The translations under genes and the position numbers were made by a program. The notes under the pieces are model-generated. The model was given only the letters and a program-made list of their open reading frames with translations, was not told where the DNA came from and ran no database searches. Source: a bacterium (GTDB taxonomy: Bacteria; CSSED10-310; JAFGSJ01). Taken from it: a stretch of 51,032 bases of DNA. The stretch covers positions 1 through 51,032 of the forward strand of contig JAFGSJ010000055.1 of the NCBI GenBank assembly GCA_016934675.1. Direction: 5' to 3'. Of this stretch, positions 16,607 through 25,454 are shown one piece after another (positions within the stretch are counted from its first letter, which is position 1; every line of letters starts with the position of its first letter).

Positions 16607-19132
16607 ATGGTCCATGATAGGAATGCAGAAAAAAAGGAACGTTATCAGGATATCTTTCGGGATATAACCGAGAAGTGGCAGGCACGTTGGCAGGCTGCGC
16701 AATTATATAAAACGGTTGTAGACGACACGCGACCCAAATTCTATTGTCTTGATTTCTTCCCCTATCCTTCTGGAGCGGGTTTGAGTGTCGGCCATCTTCG
16801 TAATTATGTCCCTTCGGATGTGGTCTCGAGAGTAAAAAAAATGCAGGGTTATTCGGTCCTGCATCCGATGGGCTGGGACGCTTTTGGCTTTCCGGCAGAA
16901 AATTATGCCATCCAGCAAGGGGTCCATCCGGCCAAGACGACCCGGCGAAACATTGATAACTATAAACGCCAGATGAGCCTGGTCGAGTTGTCCTATGATT
17001 GGGACAAGGAAATCAGTTCTGTAGACCCGGCTTATTATCGGTGGACGCAATGGTTCTTCCTGCTGCTCTACAATCGTGGCCTGGCTTATCAGGCCGAGGG
17101 GGCCCAGTGGTGGTGTCCGGAGTGCAAATCGGTCCTGGCCAACGAACAGGTCGAAAATGGCCGTTGCTGGCGTCACCCGGACGTGATCGTAACCAAGAAG
17201 ACATTGAAACAGTGGTTCTTCAAGATAACCGAGTACTCGGACGCATTGCTTGACGATTTGCAGTTGATCGATTGGCCCGACCATATCAAGAAGATGCAGG
17301 AGAACTGGATCGGCAAGAGTTACGGGTGCGAAGCCCTGTTTCGAGCGGCCAATCCCGAAACGGGTAAAGAATACGATTTCCCTATCTTCACCACCCGGAT
17401 AGATACCGTATTTGGGGTGACCTATATGGTCATAGCCCCCGAGCATCCACTTGTTGGTGAATTGACGACCGAGGGACAGCGCCAGCAGGTCAGGCACTAT
17501 GTCGAATCGAGCAAGAGCAAATCGGAAATCGATCGTCTGTCCCTGGAAAAGGAAAAAACAGGGGTCTTTACCGGTTCTTACGCGATTAATCCACTCACCA
17601 ATGAACAGATACCGATCTGGATTGCTGATTATGTCCTGGTGGGATATGGCACGGGAATTGTCATGGCCGTGCCAGCCCATGACACACGTGATTATGCGTT
17701 TGCCCGAAAATATGAGTTACCAGTCCGGGTGGTTATCTCATCGGACGGCCAGGTGAACGAGCTTGATCAGGCATATACCGAGCCCGGGATTATGGTCAAT
17801 TCCGGCATGTTTGATGGTTTATCATCACCGGAAGCCATCGGAAAAATTACTGATTGGTTGGCTGAACGACACCTCGGACGGCGCCAGGTCAATTACAAAA
17901 TCAGAGACTGGTTGATCTCGAGACAGCGCTATTGGGGTGCCCCAGTCCCCATTATTCACTGTGAGCGCTGCGGCACCGTCCCGGTACCGGAACACGAATT
18001 GCCCGTCCTGTTGCCTGACCTGGATAATTTCAGTCCGACCGGGACCGGGGAATCGCCTTTGGGCCGTTGCCGGGACTTTGTCCAGACCACCTGTCCGAGC
18101 TGTGGCGGCCCGGCCAGGCGTGAGACCGATACCATGGATGGTTTTGCGTGTTCCTCATGGTATTTTCTGCGGTTCCCCGACCCATCGTATACCCTGGGAC
18201 CATTTAATCCCGGACTGATCAAGTATTGGTTGCCAGTCGATCTTTATATCGGTGGGGCCGAGCATGCGGTCATGCACCTGTTGTATGCCCGATTCTGGGT
18301 CAAGGTCATGTTTGATGCGGGCCTGGTCCAATTTAAAGAACCCTTTGCCAAGCTCCGTAATCAGGGAATGCTCCTCGGCGAAGATGGCTTTAAAATGTCG
18401 AAATCAAGGGGCAATGTCGTCACACCCGATGTCGTGGTCGATAAATATGGGCCCGATAGTGTCAGATTATACGTCCTCTTTCTCGGTTCATTCGAGCAGG
18501 ATGTCGCCTGGGATGAGAAGGCCATCAGCGGCATCCAGCGTTTTCTGAACAGGTTCTGGGAGATTGTCCTCGAATTCCCCGGTTGTCCCGGCAGCGAACA
18601 GCAGGACATGACCGAACACGAGCTGTTTGGGACACTTAACTATGAGCTCAATTATACCATCAAGAAAGTGACTGACGATTTCGAGGCATTCGCCTTCAAT
18701 ACAGCCATTGCCCAGCTGATGACCCTGTTGAATACCATGTCACAAGCCAGTACCGTCCCTGGTTTTGGGAACACACCACTCTGGTCGCATACGCTCGAGA
18801 CCATGCTCGTGCTCCTGGCGCCAATGGCACCCTTCATCTGTGAGGAGCTCTGGGAACGGACGGGACGCTCCGCACGCCTGGGCAGTGTTCACAAGCAGAA
18901 ATGGCCGGTCCATGATGCCGCCGCTCTGGTCCGCGAGACTGTTCTGTATCCGGTCCAGGTGAATGGGAAAATCAGGGACAGGATTACCGTCCCGGCGGAT
19001 ATAAGCGAAGAGAAACTCAAGGAGCTGGTCCTGGCAAGTGAGCGGATTCAAAAGCACCTCGATAACGGTGAAATCGTCAAATTCATCGTTGTGCCCAGAC
19101 GATTGATCAGCATTGCAGTCAAGATGCGGTAA
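16607..19132 (+). CDS. leuS: Leucyl-tRNA synthetase
   Basis: Charges tRNA-Leu in the cytoplasm. The 841-residue class I synthetase starts at the ATG at 16607, 9 nt after GGGAG; a longer reading from 16553 would overlap the preceding gene. DFFPYPSGAGLSVGHLRNY carries the HIGH motif with serine at its first position (S60-V-G-H63). The CP1 editing domain is intact (GYGTGIVMAVPAHDTRDY). KMSKS is at residues 596-600. A zinc-type CERCGTVP...CPSCGG insert is present, and the C-terminal VNGKIRDRITVP segment is typical. It is inserted between secreted-protein genes with no evident functional link. Confidence 0.96.
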   Translation: MVHDRNAEKKERYQDIFRDITEKWQARWQAAQLYKTVVDDTRPKFYCLDFFPYPSGAGLSVGHLRNYVPSDVVSRVKKMQGYSVLHPMGWDAFGFPAENYAIQQGVHPAKTTRRNIDNYKRQMSLVELSYDWDKEISSVDPAYYRWTQWFFLLLYNRGLAYQAEGAQWWCPECKSVLANEQVENGRCWRHPDVIVTKKTLKQWFFKITEYSDALLDDLQLIDWPDHIKKMQENWIGKSYGCEALFRAANPETGKEYDFPIFTTRIDTVFGVTYMVIAPEHPLVGELTTEGQRQQVRHYVESSKSKSEIDRLSLEKEKTGVFTGSYAINPLTNEQIPIWIADYVLVGYGTGIVMAVPAHDTRDYAFARKYELPVRVVISSDGQVNELDQAYTEPGIMVNSGMFDGLSSPEAIGKITDWLAERHLGRRQVNYKIRDWLISRQRYWGAPVPIIHCERCGTVPVPEHELPVLLPDLDNFSPTGTGESPLGRCRDFVQTTCPSCGGPARRETDTMDGFACSSWYFLRFPDPSYTLGPFNPGLIKYWLPVDLYIGGAEHAVMHLLYARFWVKVMFDAGLVQFKEPFAKLRNQGMLLGEDGFKMSKSRGNVVTPDVVVDKYGPDSVRLYVLFLGSFEQDVAWDEKAISGIQRFLNRFWEIVLEFPGCPGSEQQDMTEHELFGTLNYELNYTIKKVTDDFEAFAFNTAIAQLMTLLNTMSQASTVPGFGNTPLWSHTLETMLVLLAPMAPFICEELWERTGRSARLGSVHKQKWPVHDAAALVRETVLYPVQVNGKIRDRITVPADISEEKLKELVLASERIQKHLDNGEIVKFIVVPRRLISIAVKMR

Positions 19133-19201
19133 GGCGTTCAAACGTCCCGATTCTGGAATGATTGCCGGGACCCGAACCAAACCTGGTCACAGCAGCGGAT
19201 A

Positions 19202-21682
19202 ATGGGGATCATCATCACGCAGAAAGAGCAGCAACATGACCTGCACAGAAACGAAGCAATTTTGAGTTCTGTCTTGTCCGGCTGTGCTTGGATACCGTGC
19301 AGATATTGGCAGGTCCTGTTTCTTGTCCTGGTATTCTCCTTGGGTTCCTGCCATCCCATAGAACGGACCGTGAAACTCATTCCGGGAACTGATCTGCAAG
19401 CAATCGTCTGGAATCAAGCTTTCGATAATAATCAGACCTATCTGGCTTTCAGATTGTACGATATCAGCATCAATACAAGCTTGCCGATCAAGCAGGTCAG
19501 ACCGGATCAAACGATTGATTACCTGGGCCTGGAGCAAGGACATGATTATCTGGTCCTGGTCCGTTTATATCCACGGGGCCTGGTAGGCCTGGAAACATAT
19601 AGTCTACTGGTGGACATAGACGGACATGAGCTTGGTCCCCTGCCGTTAACCGGTTATTCTTATTTTATGACCTGGTCCCTTCCCCTGCATTATACCGGGA
19701 AACATCCCGAATGGAGCAGGGTCACCTTTAAGCTTCTACAAGGTGTTGGCTTCGGTCTGGATAAGTATGAACGCATCGTACGTTTAATTGGAAAAGAATC
19801 GGCCCAGCCGGGTATCCCACTCTTTTCCGATAAACCTCTGTCCATTGATGTCCGGATCGATCAGCCGGTCCGACTGCATTTTCAGGTCGATCCTGCCCTA
19901 TTCGACCCCTTGATCTCATTACAACTCAAGAAAAGCGAGACCATCTTCTCCGAGGACCAGGAAACGGATTCATGGAAAATCAGAAATGACGGGACTTCAA
20001 AGTTAACGGTAGTCAAAAATCGGGGTAAGCCCGATCATATTCCCATCAAAGTATCATTTCAAAGTTCCCGGGGGAATAACTCTATTCTCCTGGATAGGGA
20101 GATACTCTATCAGGACCGCTGGGAGCCCATAAGCCTGGATCTGAGTTCCCTGGTCGATCATCGAGGCCAATTGGTTTTCGAGTGCGGTCAGCCATCGCGG
20201 ACCGAGTCGTCGCACGATTTTCTCTGTACTTTGTCTGATTTGAGCGTCAGTTGTGTAAGCCGGACACAGTCGAAGAAACAAGACCCGGGCACATATACAT
20301 CGGGAGCGCTGGTAATTGACCGGGAAGATGGCGGCATTTCTGCTCCGCCTTCAATCGGACCGACACAATTGAATGCTCTTTTAATCTCGCTCGATACACT
20401 CAGAGCTGATGCCCTCGGTTGCTATGGTAATCCGACCATTAAAACCCCGATCATCGATCTACTCAGTCGGACCGGTTTACTCTATACCTCTGTGCAAAGC
20501 CAGGCCAACCTGACCTTGCCCTCGCATACTTCAATGCTCTATGGTCTCCCGCTTCTGCAACACGGTATCTACACGAACTTTGCAGTCCTGCCGACCAGTC
20601 TGATCGGTTTGGACCAGGTTTTCACGCAAGCCGGTTATTCAACGACCATGGCCATAAGCGCAATTCAGCTCAATCCATGGATAACGGGCCTGGGTCGTCA
20701 ATTTCAGAAGGTTTATCACTGTTTGGTCCCCCAAAAGATTGCCGAACAGACCCTCAATCCGGTCATGGACTGGTTGGATTATTTGGCTGGCCTACACAGT
20801 ACCGTTCCCTTCTTCTGTTTCATTCACTTGATGGATGCCCATGCCACGTATGAACCAAAACCTTGCTTTAACCGCTATTATTATGATTCCAATCCGCGGA
20901 CATACAGGGGGCGAGTTCTTCTTGATTCCGAACCTTTTCTGATGACCCAGCCCTTTCATGATTTGTATGCCGACTGGCTCAAAGATGTTCGTGATCCGAA
21001 CTATGCCCCGGCCCTCTATCTGGGGGAAATCAGTTATATCGATCAACAGCTTGAACTGCTTTTCCGGAAACTCGTACAACTCGGGTTCTGGTCCCGTACC
21101 GTGATGATGCTGACCTCGGACCACGGCGAATCATTAGGTGAACATGACATTTTTTATGATCATATGGGTATGTGGCAACCGAATTTTCATATACCGCTCA
21201 TTATTAAACCGGTTGGATCGGAAGCGGGAATGCAGATCGAGACGGTCCGGCATGTCAATATTGCCCCCACCTTGCTGCGTTTGCTCGATGTGCCGATACC
21301 CGCTGCCATGCAGGGCGAGTTGATAGCCATACCTCACCTAACGGCTGGGCAGGACCGAATGAACCGCAAGGAGTATACGGTCCTGGAATCGAGCGATAAT
21401 ACCGCTGTAGCCATAGTACACGATCCATGGAAACTCATTATTCATCAGAAACAGACCGAATTTTTCCCGATGGTTGATGAACTCTTCAATCTGGACATCG
21501 ATCCCCAGGAAAAGGAAAACGTCCTGGGAAAAAATCCGACCATTGCCGATCAGTTATTCCAGTTTTATATTGAATGGCAGCAGGGCACGGGTGCAGTCCA
21601 TGAAAAACGGCAGGCCCAATCAGCTAATATAACCCTCAAAGAGAGCCTGAAAGCACTCGGCTATATCGATTATGGCCAGTAG
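19202..21682 (+). CDS. Sulfatase/alkaline phosphatase-superfamily lipoprotein
   Basis: An 826-residue predicted lipoprotein: hydrophobic FLVLVFSLGSC gives a lipobox (LGSC) after an unusually long 40-residue n-region. Residues ~60-385 are an unassigned beta-rich module. The sulfatase domain starts at about 392: ALLISLDTLRADALGCYGNP supplies the first metal aspartates, T438-L-P-S-H is at the catalytic position, SDHGESLGEHDIFYDHMGMW provides later metal ligands, and PLIIKP follows. The formylglycine residue (Cys or Ser) is replaced by Thr, as in LtaS-type phosphoglycerol transferases, so sulfatase activity is doubtful. Anchored in the envelope; substrate unknown. Confidence 0.82.
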   Translation: MGIIITQKEQQHDLHRNEAILSSVLSGCAWIPCRYWQVLFLVLVFSLGSCHPIERTVKLIPGTDLQAIVWNQAFDNNQTYLAFRLYDISINTSLPIKQVRPDQTIDYLGLEQGHDYLVLVRLYPRGLVGLETYSLLVDIDGHELGPLPLTGYSYFMTWSLPLHYTGKHPEWSRVTFKLLQGVGFGLDKYERIVRLIGKESAQPGIPLFSDKPLSIDVRIDQPVRLHFQVDPALFDPLISLQLKKSETIFSEDQETDSWKIRNDGTSKLTVVKNRGKPDHIPIKVSFQSSRGNNSILLDREILYQDRWEPISLDLSSLVDHRGQLVFECGQPSRTESSHDFLCTLSDLSVSCVSRTQSKKQDPGTYTSGALVIDREDGGISAPPSIGPTQLNALLISLDTLRADALGCYGNPTIKTPIIDLLSRTGLLYTSVQSQANLTLPSHTSMLYGLPLLQHGIYTNFAVLPTSLIGLDQVFTQAGYSTTMAISAIQLNPWITGLGRQFQKVYHCLVPQKIAEQTLNPVMDWLDYLAGLHSTVPFFCFIHLMDAHATYEPKPCFNRYYYDSNPRTYRGRVLLDSEPFLMTQPFHDLYADWLKDVRDPNYAPALYLGEISYIDQQLELLFRKLVQLGFWSRTVMMLTSDHGESLGEHDIFYDHMGMWQPNFHIPLIIKPVGSEAGMQIETVRHVNIAPTLLRLLDVPIPAAMQGELIAIPHLTAGQDRMNRKEYTVLESSDNTAVAIVHDPWKLIIHQKQTEFFPMVDELFNLDIDPQEKENVLGKNPTIADQLFQFYIEWQQGTGAVHEKRQAQSANITLKESLKALGYIDYGQ

Positions 21683-21809
21683 TTGGCTTGTAAGCAAACA
21701 GGATTCGGTCCCTTCCCGGACCGGTCTCGATCTTGAAACTCTCGTGGATGTGCTCCATGATATTTAACCGGGATGTGCACTATCGCCCCCGGTAGGAAGG
21801 AGCTTGACC

Positions 21810-22877
21810 ATGAAACCCGCACCCGTGTTCTGGACAGAATTCAATTCCGATGATCGGACCAAAACAAAGAAAATGAAACAATTACTTATTCAGGCAGGCA
21901 TTGAGGAAATCGTGCATGAGCGTGATTTGGTTGCCATCAAAGTCCATATCGGTGAAGCCGGTTGCACGACCTATATGGACCCGGCCCTGATTGCCGAAGC
22001 AGTCTCGTTAATCAAACGAAAAAAAGCATTACCTTTTATTACCGACACAGCCGTTCTGTATCGCAGTCGGCGGAGCAATGCCGTAGAACACAGTCTGCTG
22101 GCCCATGAACATGGGTTTGATTATACGGGTGTTGGGGCCCCCTTTTTGCCTGCTGACGGACTGCTCGGTAAAAGTGAAGTGATTGTTCCGATCAAAGGCA
22201 AGCATTACCAGGAAGTCCGAGTGGCCGCATCGGCCCTCGAAGCGACTGCTATCGTCGTCTTCAGTCATATGACCGGGCATCTCGGCACCGGTATCGGAGC
22301 AACCCTGAAGAATATCGGCATGGGCTTTTCTTCACGCAAAGGAAAACTGTCTCAACATTCAACCATGAATCCCCGGATCAAACAGGAAAAATGTACGGAT
22401 TGCGGTGATTGTATCGAATGGTGTCCTGAAAAGGCTATAACAGATCCGGATGGTTTTGCGGTCATCGACCCCAATTTGTGTATCGGCTGCGGCCAGTGTT
22501 TGGCCGTCTGCCGTTTCGATGCCGTCACCTACAACTGGGGCGTGAAAAGCCTCGAACTTCAGGAAAGAATGGTCGAACATGCTCTCGGTTTGATTTCCAA
22601 AAAAGGCCAGCACATGCTCTTCGTTAACCTGCTCCTGAAAGTGACCAAGGATTGTGACTGTATGGGTGATGCGGGACAACCCGTCATCCCCGATATCGGG
22701 GCTCTGGCTGCACGAGACCCCGTCGCCCTCGATCAGGCTTCGCTCGATCTGATCAAAGAACACACCGGCAACAGAATTGGGACCTATGCTTATCCCAAAC
22801 TGCAGGAAGACCATCAGGTCCGCTATGCTGAAAAACTCGGACTGGGAACGAGAAAATATTCTCTCATCAAAATCTGA
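21810..22877 (+). CDS. DUF362 / 4Fe-4S ferredoxin-domain protein
   Basis: A 355-residue protein of the DUF362 family fused to a two-cluster ferredoxin domain. The DUF362 part has LVAIKVHIGEAGCTTYMDP and VVFSHMTGHLGTGIGATLKN (residues ~40-175). The clusters are at KCTDCGDCIEWCPEKAI and LCIGCGQCLAVCRFDAV. After these, ARDPVALDQASLDLI ends the DUF362 fold. ATG at 21810 is selected since AAGGAG lies 7 nt upstream. Family role is unclear; an electron-transfer or cofactor-linked function is a guess. It stands alone, with the next gene convergent. Confidence 0.85.
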   Translation: MKPAPVFWTEFNSDDRTKTKKMKQLLIQAGIEEIVHERDLVAIKVHIGEAGCTTYMDPALIAEAVSLIKRKKALPFITDTAVLYRSRRSNAVEHSLLAHEHGFDYTGVGAPFLPADGLLGKSEVIVPIKGKHYQEVRVAASALEATAIVVFSHMTGHLGTGIGATLKNIGMGFSSRKGKLSQHSTMNPRIKQEKCTDCGDCIEWCPEKAITDPDGFAVIDPNLCIGCGQCLAVCRFDAVTYNWGVKSLELQERMVEHALGLISKKGQHMLFVNLLLKVTKDCDCMGDAGQPVIPDIGALAARDPVALDQASLDLIKEHTGNRIGTYAYPKLQEDHQVRYAEKLGLGTRKYSLIKI

Positions 22878-22896
22878 GAATGTGCTTCAGATAGTG

Positions 22897-23511
22897 TCAA
22901 TCGCGGACCCAGCCGGGCAGGCCGCCTGCCCGCTTGACCTCATAGTCAAGGTCCTCTAATTCCTGCTTAGCGTTGGCAATATTTTCCGTGATGGTGTCTT
23001 TTTCTTGTAGCAGTCTCGTCCTCTCGCTTCGCTTTTCCTGACTTTTCAGATCTTCGTCATTATTCACTCGGCGGAGTTCTTTGCTGATCTCTTGTAACCG
23101 GTTTTCTCCGTTTTCGATAGTGCTTTCCAAAGCCCGTTTTTTATCACGCCACCAGGACTCGTCGTGTCCATCACTGTCCACGTACGGAGTGGGTGTTCCC
23201 TCAATCCGGTCCGGATTGTCCTGCGAAGCATCGTCCTCATCGGTATCTCCCTGGTCGGCTTCCGCTTCTTCATTCGCCTGGGTACTTTTCAAATATCCCT
23301 GGTATCCCCCCGGGGTCGTCGTGGGGGTCGGGGTCGGATGGATTATAGCTTTAATTAATTCCGCACCTTCGGGGGGAGGGGCCTCGGTCACATGGATTTT
23401 TCCGTCCTTGTCCCGCCAGGTATAGACATCGGAATCGGCAAAAGCGATCAAATTTACGAGAAAAGCTGTTATCAACAGACTGATGGTGGCGATAATCACT
23501 TTTTTCAGCAT
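22897..23511 (-). CDS. DUF4124-domain envelope protein with coiled coil
   Basis: A 204-residue exported protein. The signal peptide is IIATISLLITAFLVNLIAFA. It is followed by the DUF4124 motif DVYTWRDKDGKIHVTEAPPP, which in other proteins binds cell-wall components. A Pro/Thr and acidic low-complexity linker (TPTPTTTPGG, then DQGDTDEDDASQDNPD) leads to a charged helix from about residue 120 predicted to form a coiled coil (heptad-like ELRRVNNDEDLKSQEKRSER). The gene is 34 nt downstream of another small envelope protein gene and likely shares its transcript. Confidence 0.75.
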   Translation of the reverse strand: MLKKVIIATISLLITAFLVNLIAFADSDVYTWRDKDGKIHVTEAPPPEGAELIKAIIHPTPTPTTTPGGYQGYLKSTQANEEAEADQGDTDEDDASQDNPDRIEGTPTPYVDSDGHDESWWRDKKRALESTIENGENRLQEISKELRRVNNDEDLKSQEKRSERTRLLQEKDTITENIANAKQELEDLDYEVKRAGGLPGWVRD

Positions 23512-23545
23512 ATGTTCATCCTTTGATCAGAACTTTCCTTCGATT

Positions 23546-23893
23546 TTAGTAGGGTGGGTCAAGACTGATATTCAGAGTTCCTCCATCATCAATAAAAAAA
23601 TAGTCGGGACCCCATTCCCAATCATTGTCTATGGATTCAGAAAAATACAGATGTCTGCCCTCATAACGCCAGCCTGTAATGGTCAGCGACTCATAAGCCT
23701 GCACTGTTCCCACGTAATGATCATCGATATAGTTATCGACATAATAAGGCGTGTTGTTATGATAGATTATCCGTTCGAGGTCATCATCATCGTCGTCGTC
23801 ATCGTCGTCGAAGACCAGACACGATAAACAGAGCATCGAGCACAGGCCAATAAGGCCAAGCACCAGTATATACCGAAAAGGTGAGTATTTCAT
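23546..23893 (-). CDS. Small lipoprotein with a ten-aspartate run
   Basis: A 115-residue predicted lipoprotein starting at the ATG at 23893, with AAAGGAG 8 nt upstream. The signal ends MLCLSC (lipobox LLSC type), and the mature chain continues LVF followed by ten consecutive aspartates (coded 23780-23809 by GAT/GAC triplets). The rest is a beta-rich domain with many aromatics (NTPYYVDNYIDDHYVG, WRYEGRHLYF) and no recognised family. Could bind cations or be a small surface lipoprotein; this is a guess. Confidence 0.65.
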   Translation of the reverse strand: MKYSPFRYILVLGLIGLCSMLCLSCLVFDDDDDDDDDDLERIIYHNNTPYYVDNYIDDHYVGTVQAYESLTITGWRYEGRHLYFSESIDNDWEWGPDYFFIDDGGTLNISLDPPY

Positions 23894-23938
23894 AAACCAC
23901 TCCTTTCGTTCGGACATGTTTTACTTTCCCCAAACGGT

Positions 23939-23967
23939 ACAATAACGAGTTCAACATTGAAAATCAA
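23939..23967 (-). promoter_or_regulatory. Possible sigma-70 promoter for the two small envelope genes
   Basis: On the minus strand TTGATT (23962-23967) is separated by 17 nt from TATTGT (23939-23944). Spacing is ideal but the -10 box is imperfect. Confidence 0.4.
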
Positions 23968-24007
23968 GGGAATAAAATGCATTCGGGTGGTGTTTATTTG
24001 TCTGATG

Positions 24008-24529
24008 TTAAAAAACCTTGAGTAAGCTCAACTCGTGGACGAGGTTAGGAGTCATCAGGCCTGATTCCTTCAAAACGCGCAATTCCCCATCAGAAAAGAA
24101 TCGACCTTGTTCGATTTCAGTCTCGTTCAGTTGAAACGGACCCTGAAAAAAGCAGCGATAGGTCGTGACCAATTCCGTTTCCACGCTGGTCTGCCAGAGA
24201 TAACGATGCAGAAAAATGAGCGGTATCACCGGGATGCCAAGCTCTTCGAGCATTTCACGCCGGGCTGCCTGCTCAGGGTTCTCGCCCCGGGCCAGATGTC
24301 CGCCGACCGAAGTATCCCATTTCCCCGGTTGGATGAATTTGGTCTGGCTTCTCTTCTGCAGAAAAAGACGTTCCTGATCGTCATACACAAAAATATGAAC
24401 AGCACCATGAATGAGCTCGGGATTGCCGTGACAGGTATGCCTGGTCGCGATGCCGATTACCTTGCCCGAAGGATCGAGCCGGTCGACCTGTTCATCGGGA
24501 TCATGATCGATCGTATCAGGAATAGTCAT
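24008..24529 (-). CDS. Nudix hydrolase (isopentenyl-diphosphate isomerase-like subgroup)
   Basis: A 173-residue Nudix protein. The Nudix box is complete: GGHLARGENPEQAARREMLE followed by ELGI, which binds Mg2+ and cleaves X-linked nucleoside diphosphates. The flanks VIGIATRHTCHGNPELIHGA and FLQKRSQTKFIQPGKWDTS resemble the YfcD/IDI-like Nudix subgroup. The start at 24529 (MTIPDTIDHD) is tentative; an upstream ATG at 24640 would add a segment with no family resemblance. Substrate unknown. It is transcribed leftward away from the lipoprotein gene at 24812. Confidence 0.85.
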   Translation of the reverse strand: MTIPDTIDHDPDEQVDRLDPSGKVIGIATRHTCHGNPELIHGAVHIFVYDDQERLFLQKRSQTKFIQPGKWDTSVGGHLARGENPEQAARREMLEELGIPVIPLIFLHRYLWQTSVETELVTTYRCFFQGPFQLNETEIEQGRFFSDGELRVLKESGLMTPNLVHELSLLKVF

Positions 24530-24811
24530 GCTCTTCTCATGATTCACAGGATACAGAATGTTTTTCCTCAAATACAGCCATATTGTTTGGCACAATTCGG
24601 TATTGAACTCTATAATAGTCCTTTTTCCGGATACTGTCACGCCATTTTGGACAACTGCGACCTGAAAAGACTGGAAAAATGCTACTACTTCCGTTATAGT
24701 TTCTTATCATTCTATTGATGATATAATGATCCGAATTTGTTTCGACACAGTCTGAGATCACCTTGTTCCAAGCTTGATTGAGAACAATATCAAGCAGAGA
24801 GGGGAGGCACC

Positions 24812-25426
24812 ATGCCGAAAAGTGCTCACATGGTATTATTTCTGCTACTTCTTTTAACCTTGTCAGGTTGCCTGACAGTCGGAAAGCTTGCAGTCACAAT
24901 CATCTGGACTGAAAAGGACATTAACCCGCTCCTGCACTTGGATTATTTTGATATCTCGTCCAGTGCAGCCACGGCAGAGGAAGTCCGACAGGATTACCAA
25001 ACCCTGATCGATCAGGTAAAAGGCGAAGAGTATGTCCAGGAGCGAGCGAGCGAAGGATTGATTGTCCTCGAACGCAAACTCGAAATCGTAGCCGGGAAAA
25101 TAAACGGTCATGAGAAAGTAACGATCAAGGACTTGGCTTTTCTGAGCGATAAACTCAAACTGATCAGCACTGAAAATGAACGGCGGCTTGTCCTCGATCA
25201 AGACGAGGAAGAACTGGTCGAAACCAATGCCAGGGTTGTGCAGGAAAACGAGAACACGGTCCTGATCTGGCCTGTATCCGAGAAAAAGCTGTTCTACACG
25301 ATCCGTTTAAAGGACAATCCCGCAGCCGTCGATCAGAACCGTTCTGAAATGCTGCGTTTGGTCCAGGCCTATTTGAATCCTCAACAAAAGCCAGGCTCAG
25401 ACCATGACCTGACAAAAACACCTTAA
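24812..25426 (+). CDS. Predicted lipoprotein, unknown function
   Basis: A 204-residue protein behind a strong site (GAGAGGGGAGG before the ATG). The signal LFLLLLLTLSGC ends in a lipobox (LSGC). The mature part starts LTVGKLAVTIIWTEKD and has helical charged segments (EEVRQDYQTLIDQVKGEEYV) and an acidic middle (QDEEELVETNARV). No family was recognised. It is 28 nt upstream of a sensor kinase gene, so it might belong to the same operon. A TATAAT at 24722-24727 could be part of its promoter, but no clear -35 was found. Confidence 0.7.
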   Translation: MPKSAHMVLFLLLLLTLSGCLTVGKLAVTIIWTEKDINPLLHLDYFDISSSAATAEEVRQDYQTLIDQVKGEEYVQERASEGLIVLERKLEIVAGKINGHEKVTIKDLAFLSDKLKLISTENERRLVLDQDEEELVETNARVVQENENTVLIWPVSEKKLFYTIRLKDNPAAVDQNRSEMLRLVQAYLNPQQKPGSDHDLTKTP

Positions 25427-25454
25427 TAACAGGATATCTGCTTCTGTTTGAATC

